A stretch of 64,000 nucleotides of DNA from Bettongia penicillata ogilbyi (GCA_023548195.1 JAJHZJ010000531.1:8791900-8855899); one strand, 5' to 3'. Positions 23,643-34,105 are shown, counted from the stretch's first letter. A program made the numbers and translations. Notes: generated by a model from the letters alone, not told the origin.

Positions 23643-24425
23643 ATAATGATAATTCACGTTCTTTTATTGTCTTAAGGGGCTGAAAAGTGCTTTTGTCATG
23701 ACAGTGAGGGTGACATAATTAGTGTAGATGTTAGTGTGCCCCTATTTTACTGATGAGGCAACTGACGTGCTGATTGTTTAAATGACTTCTCTGTGATCAT
23801 GTACCTGTAAACATTTACACTGGGTTTCAAACTCAGGTATTTGGATCCCAAGTCTAGCCTTCATTCCACTAACTCACATTCATTTCATGCTGTACTACAA
23901 GGTCCCAGGGATGCCTTCATCTCTGAGTATCTACATGTTTCTTTCCTTTTACTGCAAAATTCGATTGCCTTTCCTTCCTGTTTCCTTTGTCATCTATTTT
24001 CTACCCCTAATACTTCAATGAAACGTTTTCCCTCCTTGGGTCACCTATGACTTCCTAATTGTCAAAGACAGGGGCCTTTTTTTATACCTCATTTTCCTTG
24101 AATTCTCAGCAGCTTCTGATACTATTCCTTCCTTCCACCCACTTTTTGAAACTCTCCTCCTTTGGTTTTCAGAATATCGTGGTATTTGTTACCTAAATTT
24201 TGTGACCTGTGATTTCATCAATGTTATGGATCAAAAAGATTCTGAGACTCTAAATTCTGCCCCTGATTAACAAACACTCTGTTATATTATGGGGTCAAAG
24301 GATCATAGATTTAGATTATCTAGTTGGACGGGACTGTCTCATTTTATAGATAAGGAAACTGAGGCGTAGGGAGATGAAGTCACTTGCCCAAGATTATGCA
24401 GGTAGTAAATAGTCACTCTGGGTAG
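23643..24425. repeat. MIR, unassigned DNA and MIR3-like copy
   Basis: 23643-23885 antisense MIR (CTATTTTACTGATGAGG). 23890-24285 unassigned. 24290-24425 MIR3-like (TTATAGATAAGGAAACTGAG). Confidence 0.5.
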
Positions 24426-24890
24426 CTAGGGGGTACAGTGGATAGAGTGTGGGCCTGGTGTCCCAAAGACTTACCTTCCTGAGTTTAAATATTATCTCAA
24501 ACGTTTACTGGCTGTGTGACCTTAGGTGAGTCGATTAACCGTGTTGGTCTCCGTTACCTCATCTGTAAAATGAGCTGGAGGAGGAGATGGCAAATCACTT
24601 CAGTATCTTTGTCAAGAAAACCCCAAGTAGTTTCTCCCATTGATTTTAATTCTTGTTTATGACATGACTAATGTGAAAATATGTCTAATATGATGTGTAC
24701 GTAGAACCTATATCAGATCACATGCTGTCATGGAAAGGGGGGAGTAGAGAGAGGGGGAGAAAATGTAGAACTCAAAATCTTGTGGAAATGAATGTTGAAA
24801 ACTAAAAATAAATAAATGAATTGGGGAAAAAAAAAGAAAACCCCAAATGGGTTGAAAAGAGCTGAACAGTTACAACAATGGCCCCTGTAG
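24426..24890 (+). repeat. Type A SINE split by a 5'-truncated L1 tail with 13-bp TSD
   Basis: The SINE (GGGTAGCTAGGGGGTACAG ... CTGGAGGAGGAGATGGC) is cut after AAGAAAACCCCAA at 24614-24626. The L1 3' end occupies 24627-24833 (CATGACTAATGTGAAAATAT ... TGAATGTTGAAAACT, A-rich tail). The same 13 bases recur at 24834-24846 and the SINE continues with ATGGGTTGAAAAGAGCTGAA. Confidence 0.85.
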
Positions 24891-25524
24891 GATTTGAATC
24901 CAGGCCTTTGAACAGCATATCTGGTGTTATTTACAAAATTCTTCTTCTCAGGGAGTTGCTGGTCACTGCTTCTCTGATGATTGCTCCTTTCTACCACAGT
25001 GATCACATGATAGCCTTCATAATAGCCGGTTTTGTAGTTTTATCCTAAGCTTTTTGTTTTCTTATCCCTACTTAAAATTTAGTATTAAGCTCTTTTGATC
25101 AGATACGCAAGTCTGTCAAATTCTCCTCTTTTAGTCTCTGGGGGCACTATTCTTTACTAGAAACAAGTGCAATAGTTACAGAAAACAATTCTATCTCATC
25201 AGCACCATCTTCCTACATAGATGTTCACTTCCCACAACCTCCTTTCCCTTCCACAGTTTCAGCCATCAAAAGCATGAAGGGATTAAAAAAAACAAATCAA
25301 ACAAAACACCATCTGTGCCCCCAAGCTTTTCACTTTCCCATTTCAAGCTTCAGTCTCTAGAGACTTTTCCCACAGTTGTTCCAACTGTATAATTTGTTTC
25401 TATCTAAATCAGCAAAAGTAGGTAGAGATCAGCAACTTTGATGAGTCTCTTTCTTCAGTCCTGGGATATGTACTAGATAGAATACTAGGGCCAGTAGGGC
25501 TACAGAAATCATCCAATTCAGGGG
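24891..25524. other. Unassigned intron sequence
   Basis: No recognised gene or repeat. Confidence 0.4.
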
Positions 25525-25656
25525 TTCTGTACCTTTTTTGTGTCATAGACTCATCTGATGTTTGGTGAAGCCTATGGACTATGATTTTAATGGATTTAAA
25601 TTGAATACATAATATTACAAGGGGAACTAGTTATGTTGAAATACAGGTAACAAAGT
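25525..25656 (-). repeat. GGTTCTTAACC-family MITE, left half
   Basis: GGGGTTCTGTACC, TGAAGCCTATGGAC and GAAATACAGGTAACAAAG match the intact copy at 18.2 kb. The right half resumes at 31489 after the two HAL1 elements. Confidence 0.65.
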
Positions 25657-26697
25657 ATTTTTTTCATTTATTTATTTATTTATCTAACTTTTTACATTCA
25701 TTTTCACAAAATTTTGGGTTCCAAATTTTCTCCCCTTTTATGCCCTCCCCCACCCCAATACACCGAGCAATCGAATTTTCCCTATCACCAATCTGCTCTC
25801 TCTTCTATCATCCCTCCCTTCTCTTGTCCCCATCTTCTCTTTTGTGCTGTAGGACCAGATGACTTTCTATTCCCCATTAACTGTATTTCTTATTTCCTAG
25901 TAGGAACAACAATACTAAACAGTTGTTCCTAAAACTTTGAGTTCCAACTTCTCCCCATCCCTCCCTCCCTACCCATTTCCTTTGAGAAAGCAGGCAATTC
26001 AGTATAGGCCCTATCTGTGTAGTTTTGCAAATGACTTTGATAATAGTTGTGTTGTGTAAGACTAACTGTATTTCCCTCCATCCTATCCTGCCCCCCATTG
26101 TTTCTATTCTGTCTTGATCCTGTCCCTCCCTGAGTGTTGACTTCAAATTGCTCCCTCCTCCCATTACCCTCCCTACCATCCCCCCCCGCCTTATCTCATT
26201 TTCCCCCACTTTCCTGTATTGTAAGATAGGTTCTCATACCAAAATGAGTGTGCATTTTATTCCTTCCTTTAGTCGAATGTGATGAGGGTAAACTTCTTGT
26301 TTTTTTTCTCAGCTCTCCTCTTTTTCCCTCCACTAACAAGTCTCCTGCTTGCCTCTTGGATGAGAGGTAATTTACCCCATTCCATTTCACCCTCTTTCCT
26401 CCCACTACATTTCTCTCTCACCATTTACCTTAATTTCTTTGGAGATATGGTCCCATACTATTCAGTTTACTCTGTGCTCTCTGTCTCTGTATCTGTATGT
26501 GCGTGCATGTGTGTATGTGTGTGTGCGTGCACACATGTACATGTGTGTGTATGTGTGTGTGTAGTCCCACCAACTACCCAGATACTGAAAAGTTTTAAGA
26601 GTTACAAATATTGTCTTTCCATGTAGGAATGTAAACAGTTCACTTTTGGTAAGTCCCTTATGACTTCTCTTTGCTGTTTACTTTTTCATGCTTCTTC

Positions 26698-27798
26698 TCA
26701 TTCTTGTGTTTGAAAGTCAGATTTTCTTTTCAGTTCTGGTCTTTTCATCAAGAATGCCTGAAAGTCCTCTGTTTCATTGAAAGACCATATTTTCCCTTGA
26801 AGTCTTATACTCAGTTTTGCTGGGTAGGTGATTCTTGGTTTGAGTGCTAGTTCCTTTGACTTCTGGAATATCCTATTCCATGCCCTTCGATCCCTTAATG
26901 TAGAAGCTGCTAGAACTTGAGTTATCCTGATTGTATTTCCACAATACTGGAATGGTTTCTTTCTAGCTGCTTGCAAGATTTTCTCCTTGACCTGGGAATT
27001 CTGTAATTTGGCCACAATGTTCCTAGGAGTTTCTCTTTTTGGATCTCTTTCAGGCAGTGATTGATGGATTCTTTCAATACTTATTTTGCCCTCTGGTTGT
27101 AGAATCTCATGGCAGTTTTCCTCAATAATTTCATGGAAGATGATGTCAAGGCTCTTTTTTTGATCATGGCTTTCAGGTAGTCCCATAATTTTTAAATTGT
27201 CTCTCCTGGATCTATTTTCCAGGTCAGTTGTTTTTCCAATGAGATATTTCACATTTTCTTCCATTTTTTCATTCTTTTGGTTTTGTTTGGTGATTTCTTG
27301 GTTTCTCAGAAAGTCATTAGCCTCCATCTGTTCCATTCTAACCTTGAGAGAACTATTTTCTTCAGTGAGCTTTTGAACCTCTTTTTTCATTTGGCTAATT
27401 TTGCTTTTGAAAGCATTCTTCTCCTCATTGGCTTTTTGAACCTCTTTTGCCAATTGAGTGAGCCTATTTTTCAAGGTGTTATTTTCTTCAGCATTTTTTT
27501 GGGTCTCCTTTACCAAGGTATTGACCCGTTTTTCATGCTTTTCTTGCATCTCTCTCATTTCTCTTCCCAGTTTTTCCTCCACCTGTCTAACTTGATTTTC
27601 AAAATCCTTTTTGAGCTCTTCCATGGCCTGAGCCCACTGGACATCCCCCTGGGATGTCTGGGATACAGAGGCCCTGACCTCCACATCTTTCCCTGATGGT
27701 AAGAATATTTCCTTGTCATCAGAATTGAAAGGCGGGAACATCTGCACCCCCTCAAAGTAGCTCTCTATAGTCTTATTTTTCTTCCCTTTTCTGGGCAT
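26698..27798 (-). CDS. HAL1/L1 ORF1 RNA-binding protein, intact (copy A)
   Basis: A 366-codon intact ORF. ORF1 proteins are RNA-binding trimers that package L1-type RNA. The start MPRKGKKNKTIESYF is shared by all three copies in this window, which supports this ATG. Residues 1-55 are a variable N-terminus. Residues about 58-195 form a long heptad-rich coiled coil. The RRM begins near residue 196 with RRDNLKIMGLPE. The C-terminal domain runs from about 276 to 350 and contains YPAKLSI at 325-331, a hallmark of L1 ORF1 proteins. The length is within the usual range for mammalian L1 ORF1. There is no stop or frameshift, unlike the copies at 9.6 and 29.5 kb. It is not a host gene, and expression cannot be judged from the sequence. 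Confidence 0.9.
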   Translation of the reverse strand: MPRKGKKNKTIESYFEGVQMFPPFNSDDKEIFLPSGKDVEVRASVSQTSQGDVQWAQAMEELKKDFENQVRQVEEKLGREMREMQEKHEKRVNTLVKETQKNAEENNTLKNRLTQLAKEVQKANEEKNAFKSKISQMKKEVQKLTEENSSLKVRMEQMEANDFLRNQEITKQNQKNEKMEENVKYLIGKTTDLENRSRRDNLKIMGLPESHDQKKSLDIIFHEIIEENCHEILQPEGKISIERIHQSLPERDPKRETPRNIVAKLQNSQVKEKILQAARKKPFQYCGNTIRITQVLAASTLRDRRAWNRIFQKSKELALKPRITYPAKLSIRLQGKIWSFNETEDFQAFLMKRPELKRKSDFQTQE

Positions 27799-28522
27799 TT
27801 TCCCAGCCAGTTACTTGACTTATGAGATTCCTGTTCACCCCTGCCTAGATCCGCCCAGCTTGGGGTCTGAGATTCAAATGGGCTTTCCGTGGCAGGAGTG
27901 GCTGCTACTCAATGTGAGCTTAAGTTCTGCTGCTTGGGTGGGGGCAGGGCCACCTCCCAGTCTCAGTTCCCTCAGGGGCTTTATGCAGAGACCTTCAGTA
28001 ATGGAGTGGGTGGGGGCAGGGATGCCTCCCAGTCTCAGTTCCCTTAGGTGGTTTATGCAGAGACCTTCAGTAATGAAGATCCTGCCTGCTTGGGGAGTCC
28101 CGGGCCGCTGCTGCCTCTGCCGCTGCCTCTGCCACTTCCTCCTGAGGGGGCCTGAGCCCCGGAGACACCCTGCTCCCCCCTTGGCCAGCCTAGACGTCTC
28201 TCTCACTGACCTGTAGCGTCTGTGGGCGGAGGGACCTTCCTGGCCCCCGGAGGTTCCGTCCCTGAAGCCTGCTCGGATCAGCTCCTTTGGGGCTGCGCGG
28301 CCAGGGCAGCTGAGGGGTGGACTCCACTTTCTGGGGCACGACAGACCCTGGGGACCACTCTCCAGGGCTCTCTGGAACAGAAATCTTTTCCACTGTGTTT
28401 CTGCTTGCCTTGCAGTGATCCAGAATTTGTGGGGAGTTCTTCTTGCAGGAAATATATGGGCTGTGGGTTCGGAGTTAGCATATGTGAGTCTTTCTACTCC
28501 ACCATCTTGGCTCCACCCCCCC
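27799..28522 (-). promoter_or_regulatory. HAL1 copy A 5' UTR / internal promoter region
   Basis: GC-rich leader between the element's 5' end and the ORF1 ATG. It holds two 72-bp direct repeats (27937-28008 and 28009-28080) and a YY1-like site (GCCAAGATGGTGG) at the extreme 5' end. In human L1 a YY1 site at the same place sets the transcription start; a similar role here is inference. Confidence 0.6.
27937..28080 (-). repeat. Two 72-bp monomers in the HAL1 A 5' UTR
   Basis: Two adjacent copies each begin (plus strand) with GGTGGGGGCAGGG and include TTTATGCAGAGACCTTCAG. Starts at 27937 and 28009 give an exact 72-bp period. Confidence 0.85.
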
Positions 28523-29558
28523 CAAATATTTTTTTTTTTAATTTATTTAGCTTTTTACATTCATTTTCACAAATTTTTGGGTTCCAAATTTTCTCCCCTT
28601 TTCTCCCCTCCCCCCACCCCAATACCCCAAGCAATCTAATTTTCCCTATCTTCAATCTGTCCTCTCTTCTGTCATCCCTCCCTTCCCTTGTCTCTATCTT
28701 CTCTTTTCTCCTGTAGGGCCAGATGACTTTCTATTCCTCATTAACTGTATGTCTTCTTTCCTAGTTGCAACAACAATACTAAACAATTGTTCCTGAAACT
28801 TTGAGTTCCAAATTCTCCCCATCCCTCCCTCCCCATCCATTCCCTTTGGTACGGCAGGCAATTCATTATAGGCCATATCTGTATAGCTTTGCAAGTGACC
28901 TTCCTGATAGTCGTGTTGTGTAAGACTAACTGAATTGCCATCCCTCTTAACCTGCCCCTCATTGTTACTCTTCTGTCCTTTGATCCTGTCCCTCACCAAG
29001 TGTTGACTTTCAATTACTCCCTCCTCCCTTTGCCCTCCCTTCCATCATCCCCCCCCCAATATCTCCTTCTCCCCCGCTTTCTTATACTGTAAGATAGGTT
29101 TTCATACCAAAATGAGTGTGCATTTCACTCCTTCGTTTAGTCAAATGTGATGAGGGTAAACTTTTGTTTGTTTGTTTGTTTTTTTTTCCCTCAGCTGTCC
29201 TCTTTTTCCCTCCACTAAAAACATCTCCTACTTGCCTCTTAAATGACATATAGTTACCCCCCTTACATTTCCCCCTCTTTCCTCTCACTACATTTCTCTC
29301 TCACCATTTACCTTAATTTCTTTTAAGGCATGGTCCCATCCTATCCAGTTCAATCTGTGCTCTCTGTCTCTGCATGTGAATGCATGTGTGTATGTGTGTG
29401 CATGCGTGTACATGTGTATGTGTGATCCCACCAACCACCCAGATACTGAAAAGTTTTAAGAGTTAGAAATATTGTCCTTCCCTGTATGAATGCAAACAGT
29501 TCATTTCTGGTAAGTCCCTTAATACTTCTCCTTGCTGTTTACTTTTGCATGCTTCCTC

Positions 29559-30666
29559 TCATTCTTGTGTTTGAAAGTCAAATTTTCTTTTCAGCTCTGG
29601 TCTTTTCATTAAGAATGATTGAAAGTCCTCTGTTTCATTGAAAGACCATATTTTCCCTTGAAGTATTATACTCAGTTTAGCTGGGTAGGTGATTCTTGGT
29701 TTGAGTCCTAGTTCCTTTGCCTTTTGGAATATCCTATTCCACGCCCTTCGATCCCTTAATGTAGAAGCTGCTAGATCTTGGGTTATCCTGATTGTATTTC
29801 CACAGTACTGGAATTGTTTGTTTCTGGCTGCTTGCAAGATTTTTTCCTTGAGCTGGGAGTTCTGGAATTTGGCCACAATGTTCCTAGGAGTTTCTCTTTT
29901 TGGATCTCTTTCAGGTGGTGATCGATGGATTCTTTCAATACTTATTTTGCCCTCTGGTCCTAGAATGTCAGGGCAATTTTCCTTGATAATTTCATGCAAG
30001 ACGATGTCTAGGCTCTTTTTTTGATCATGGCTTTCAGGTAGTCCCATAATTTTTAAGTTGTCTCTCCTTGATCTGTTTTCCAGGTCAGTTGTTTTTCCCA
30101 TGAGATATTTCACATTCTCTTCCATTTTATCGTTCTTTTGGTTTTGTTTGGTGATTTCTTGGTTTCTCATAATGTCATTAGACTCCATCTGTTCCATTCT
30201 AATTTTGAGAGAACTATTAAATTCAGTGAGCTTTTGAGCCTCTTTTTCCATTTGGCTCATTCTGCTTTTGAAAGCATTCTTCTCCTCATTGGCTTTTTGA
30301 AGCTCTTTTGCCAATTGAGTGAGCCTATTTTTCAAGGTGTTAATTTCCTCAGCATTTTTTTGGGTCTCCTTTACCAAGATATTGACCTTTTTTTCATACT
30401 CTTCTTGCATCTTTGTCATTTCTCTTCCCAGTCTTTCCTCCACCTGTCTAACTTGCTTTTCAAAATCCTTTTTAAGCTCTTCCAAGGCCTGAGCCCACCT
30501 AACACCCCCCCTGGGGTGTCTGGGGTACTGAGGCCCCGCCCTCCACATCTTTCCCTGATGGGAAAAATACGTCCTCGTCCTCCCCATCAGATCTGAAGGT
30601 CGGAATCATTTGCATTTGTTGGAAAAAACTCTCTAAAGTCTTATTTTTCTTTCCCTTTCTAGGCAT
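29559..30666 (-). pseudogene. HAL1/L1 ORF1, frameshifted near its N-terminus (copy B)
   Basis: The expected start codon is at 30664-30666 and encodes MPRKGKKNKT as in copy A. The frame runs into a TAG about 50 codons later because the G run read from 30511 to 30505 is seven long where six would keep the frame. From that point an uninterrupted frame covers the rest of the coiled coil, the RRM start RRDNLKIMGLPE and the YPAKLSI motif to the stop at 29559. Apart from this one-base slip, the protein is open across its length. Confidence 0.85.
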
Positions 30667-31488
30667 TTTCCCAGCCAGTTACTTGACTTCTGAGATTCCC
30701 TTCCACCTCCGCCTGGATCCGCCCAGCTAGTACTTGGCCTCTGAGATTCAAATGCGCTTTCCCGCGGCAAGCTTTAGTTCTGGCGCAGGGTGGGGGCAGG
30801 GCCGCCTCTTAAGTTGGGCCCTCAGGGGCTTTCTGAAGAGACTTTCAGGAACAGAGCAGGTGGGGGGCGGGGTGGGGGGCCCCGCCTGCTGTGCTCAGCT
30901 CCCTTGGGGGTTTTATTCAGAGGCGTTCAGCAGTAGAGCAGGGTGGGGGCAGGGCCGTCTCCCCTGCTCGGCTCCCTCAGGTTGGAAAGACCTTCAGTAT
31001 TGAAGATCCTACCTGCTGCTGGGGGATTCCTGAGTCCCAGGCCGTTGCCGCCTCAGCCGCCCGCCCACGCCTCTGCCTCTGCCTCCGCCGCTTCCTGCCC
31101 CCGTCTCTGCCGCCGCCGCTTCCTCCCGAGGGGGCCCGCTCCCCTCCCCTAGCGCAGGCTTCTTTTTAACTGACCTTTAGCTTCTGTGGGCAGAGGGACT
31201 TTCCCGGCTGCCGGAGATTCTCCCGGAGCTTTCCTCTCTGAAGTCTGCTCAGGTCAGCTTCTCTGGATCGCGGCCGGGGATGTGGGTGGGGTCCGCTTTC
31301 CGGGGTGCGATGGACCGCGGGGACGGCTCTCCAGGGTTCAGTGGAACGGAAATCTCTTCCCCTACGTTTGTGCACCCCCTGCAGAGATTCAGAATTTATG
31401 GGGCTCTCCTTTTACCTCAATTCCATGGGTTGTGGGCTCGGAGCTCGTGAATGTGCGTCCTTCTACTCCGCCATCTTGGCTCCGCCCC
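30667..31488 (-). promoter_or_regulatory. HAL1 copy B 5' UTR, GC- and CpG-rich
   Basis: The most GC-rich stretch of the window, with CpGs retained around 31020-31330. It carries three monomers starting at 30789, 30859 and 30942 (spacing 70 and 83 bp), where copies A and C have two. The 5' end has a perfect YY1-type core (GCCAAGATGGCGG) at 31468-31480. It could act as a promoter on either strand; this is inference. Confidence 0.6.
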
Positions 31489-31548
31489 ACATATTTTACA
31501 AAAACAAAAAACAAGGTTGCAGACCCTGGGTTAAGATTTAATACAAAC
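31489..31548 (-). repeat. GGTTCTTAACC-family MITE, right half
   Basis: ATTTTACAAAAACAAAA, then GCAGACCCTGGGTTAAG, completes the MITE begun at 25525. Confidence 0.6.
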
Positions 31549-33090
31549 CTCTCATTTTCTAGATGAAGAAAGGAGACTCAGGGGGAATGATTTATTCCAG
31601 GTCACAGCGCTAGTTTGTAGAAGAGCCAGGACCAAAATATAAATCTTCTGACTTCCATTTCATTATTCTGTACTCTACACCAAATTACATCCTCAACAAA
31701 GTATAGCTTTCCTTGTAGTTTGATGTTCTTGGATGTGTCTTTCTCTCCCAAATACCCATTCCTTGTGAATTTATGTGTATGTTGGCAACATCAGACTTGG
31801 AATTCTTTATTTCCTTTGCCTCCCAGTCATTACTTGCATCAGGAGAGCACATCTTCAGATTTATATGTCATTTGCTCATAGCTTCCTTTATATCTTTTTA
31901 TTGAAGAGGCATCAGTTGCTGTGATATACCTTTCTCCTAGGAATGGATTCCTTCTATCTATTAGGGATTGTGAATCCCTTGTAGTATGTGGGGATGATAG
32001 ATTGATGCTTTTTATTCATAATGTCCAAATCTTTCTCCTTGAGAAGGATCTTCTGTGTGGAGCATTTGTAAATGAATACCTCTCCTCCATTCTTGCACTA
32101 CTATTTTCTGATTACTCTGACTTGCTAGTATAATCTTGCGCATATGATGAAGCATTCTAACTCAGGTGATGAATTCTGAAAAGAATATCACTTATCTCTT
32201 CCCTTTTTCTTTGGTCTCATTCCAGTTCCTATTCATGATGCCAACGTGTTGACTCATGGGTCTCTTCTGCAATGGACCAGTCCTTACAATCTGTTGGGTG
32301 GAAGGGAATCTACTGTGTACTTAAATTTACTTTTTTTCCATCTGGGATAACTGACCAACCACTTACAATGGTAGTTTTTTGGAAGGTAAAGAATGAAAAA
32401 AAAAGGGAAATTTACTTAATAATTGTATTGTATATTGGAAAGGAATGGCAAGTTGCAGAATGTACATTTGCAGTTTCAGGTACAGTCATCTTTTAAAAAT
32501 TGTACTATGCTATGGAAATGCTTGTTTTATTTTATACATTAAAAATGAAATTTAAAAATAGAAAAAAATAATTCTTAGATTGAATATAACTTTATCCCCT
32601 TGGCTTATTGGTTCAGTTCCTGAAAAAGAATGAAAGGGTAGGACAGACTTGTAGTAACACTTTCATATCAGTGTGTCCCTTTGGTCACAGTTCTCCTATA
32701 TTTCCAAGTTTTATTTTCATAGGTCTCTATATCCCATCTCATCTCCTAGTTTGTCTCACTTTTAAGGGATTGCAGTATCATAGGATTTTAGAAATGGAAG
32801 TGATCTTAGCAGTCATTTAGCCCAGCCCTCCCATTTTACAGATGACTGTGGTCCAGCTGTATTTATACGGCTGTATTCAGCTGTAGTTATTCTCTTAGTA
32901 TTACATTTCAGAGATTTAGTGCTATAAGAAGCCTTAGATATCTTCTAGGTGAACCCTCTGCTACAGATGAAGAAACTGACACCAAAGAAATCTAAGTGAT
33001 CTGTACAGTCATCCAAGTTAGTAAGCCTCGGAGACAGGTATTAAACCCAGGTTTTCTGACTCCAGAGATTATACCTTTTCCACTGTCCTA
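31549..33090. other. MIR3-like copies and unassigned sequence
   Basis: 31549-31670, 32775-32850 and 32905-33090 show decayed MIR3-like words (TTTTACAGATGACTGTGG; ATGAAGAAACTGACACC). 31680-32770 holds nothing I recognise. Confidence 0.45.
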
Positions 33091-33144
33091 TATCCTTTAA
33101 ATTACTTCAACTGCTATTTCTAAGCATATGTAGCCATGCATGTT

Positions 33145-33256
33145 TGTATATATACAGATATACACACATGTATATACATACACACATGTATATATACATA
33201 TCATCTCTGTGTGTGTATATATATAAAATGTGTGTGTGTATACATACATACACATT
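33145..33256. repeat. Alternating TA/CA microsatellite
   Basis: Alternating purine-pyrimidine words (ATATACACACATGTATATAC and GTGTGTGTATATATAT) with internal dyad symmetry. Confidence 0.85.
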
Positions 33257-33520
33257 GTGTTTGTCCTTTGTTGCCGAAGAAGACCATGCCATCAGAGAAA
33301 TGATGACGTGACTTGCACTTGACTTTGTTTTGAGTGAGGGAGGGCTGTGCAGGTCACCAGCCTCACTTCTCCTCCAGAGCCATCTGAATCCAGTGATCAG
33401 ATATTCCTCAGAATGACGGGAGATGACCCAGGATGCACTGGGAGATTGGCCCTTTAGGCCAATACCTTTGTAGGTATTCAGTTAGGGTGAAGTAATGCCC
33501 ATTCATTGAATAGGCCTGTT
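33257..33520 (-). repeat. Type B-variant SINE, antisense
   Basis: Type B body (GCCGAAGAAGACCATGCC) followed, instead of by the usual tRNA head, by GGATGCACTGGGAGATTGG and CATTCATTGAATAGGCC. The same variant occurs at 61492-61765. Confidence 0.7.
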
Positions 33521-33890
33521 TAAGAAGTAGCCAGGGCGTGGCCCTTCTAATGAGGCCAAGAAAAGGAAAGATATCAGGCTGGGAGGGAAACAGCAACAGT
33601 TACTACTATTAATCACTGTAAAGCCAGGAGCGTTCAGAGGGGCCCTGGCATCTCAGCTTCAGAGTACAGTAGGTTTAAGGTTTTGGGAGAGCAGAGCAGA
33701 GGAGATAAGAGGAGAGGATAGGGGAGGAACTAGCTAGTAAAACACAGTCAACTGGGCATCTTCTGACCATCTGAATTTACCTTCCTTTGGAGAGGAGAAG
33801 GAAGGGGAGGGGGAGGCAGACAGGAGGGGAGGAGCTGCGTTACCCAGCTAGCTGGGTCCCCATTCATCCAGCTGCATCTCCTCACAGGAT
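33521..33890. other. Unassigned purine-rich segment between two type B SINE pieces
   Basis: GC- and purine-rich, unlike its AT-rich neighbours (GGAGAGGAGAAGGAAGGGG around 33790). It might be a piece of an LTR or another retroelement; I recognise no family. Confidence 0.4.
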
Positions 33891-34044
33891 TGTGTTCGTC
33901 CTTCGTTGCCGAAGAAGATCATGCCATCAGAGAAATTGAATATGATTTGCCCTTGACTTTGTTTTGAGTGAGGGCAGGCTGATACATACACATATACATA
34001 CACACATACATACACATACGTACACACACTCACACATACATTAT

Positions 34045-34077
<33 letters not shown>

Positions 34078-34105
34078 CACACACACATACATTTACACAC
34101 ATGCA
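33891..34105 (-). repeat. Truncated type B SINE and CA/TA microsatellite
   Basis: SINE piece at 33891-33984 (TTCGTCCTTCGTTGCCGAAG), then (CA)n/(TA)n to 34105, including about ten TA units. Confidence 0.8.

Larger units (their letters stand above)
25657..28522 (-). mobile_element. HAL1 (half-L1) retrotransposon, copy A, near full length
   Basis: Read on the minus strand, the element has an L1-type 5' end (GGAGCCAAGATGGTGGAG), a 5' UTR of about 720 bp with two 72-bp monomers, an intact ORF1, and about 1.04 kb of 3' UTR. The 3' UTR holds a GT-rich stretch (26497-26563) and purine-rich tracts, and ends in an A-rich AAATA-repeat tail. No reverse transcriptase/endonuclease ORF2 follows ORF1. This is the known HAL1 architecture: ORF1-only L1 derivatives that depend on L1 ORF2 protein supplied in trans. 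Copy B directly adjoins its 5' end. It lies antisense to FHOD3 in intron 1. Confidence 0.85.
28523..31488 (-). mobile_element. HAL1 retrotransposon, copy B, near full length
   Basis: Same layout as copy A: a 5' end reading GGGGCGGAGCCAAGATGG at 31488, a GC-rich 5' UTR of about 820 bp, ORF1, about 1.03 kb of 3' UTR without ORF2, and an A-rich tail at 28523-28545. It is clearly more diverged from copies A and C than they are from each other (for example, it carries IMRN where A and C have FLRN), so it is probably an older subfamily. Its 3' tail abuts the 5' end of copy A, giving a head-to-tail pair. Confidence 0.85.

Noticed and set aside
27277..28716. Plus-strand open frames across HAL1 copy A and similar ones at 30138-30596 and 31186-31566
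   Set aside because: They mirror the ORF1 coding strand and GC-rich 5' UTR and have no recognisable domain.
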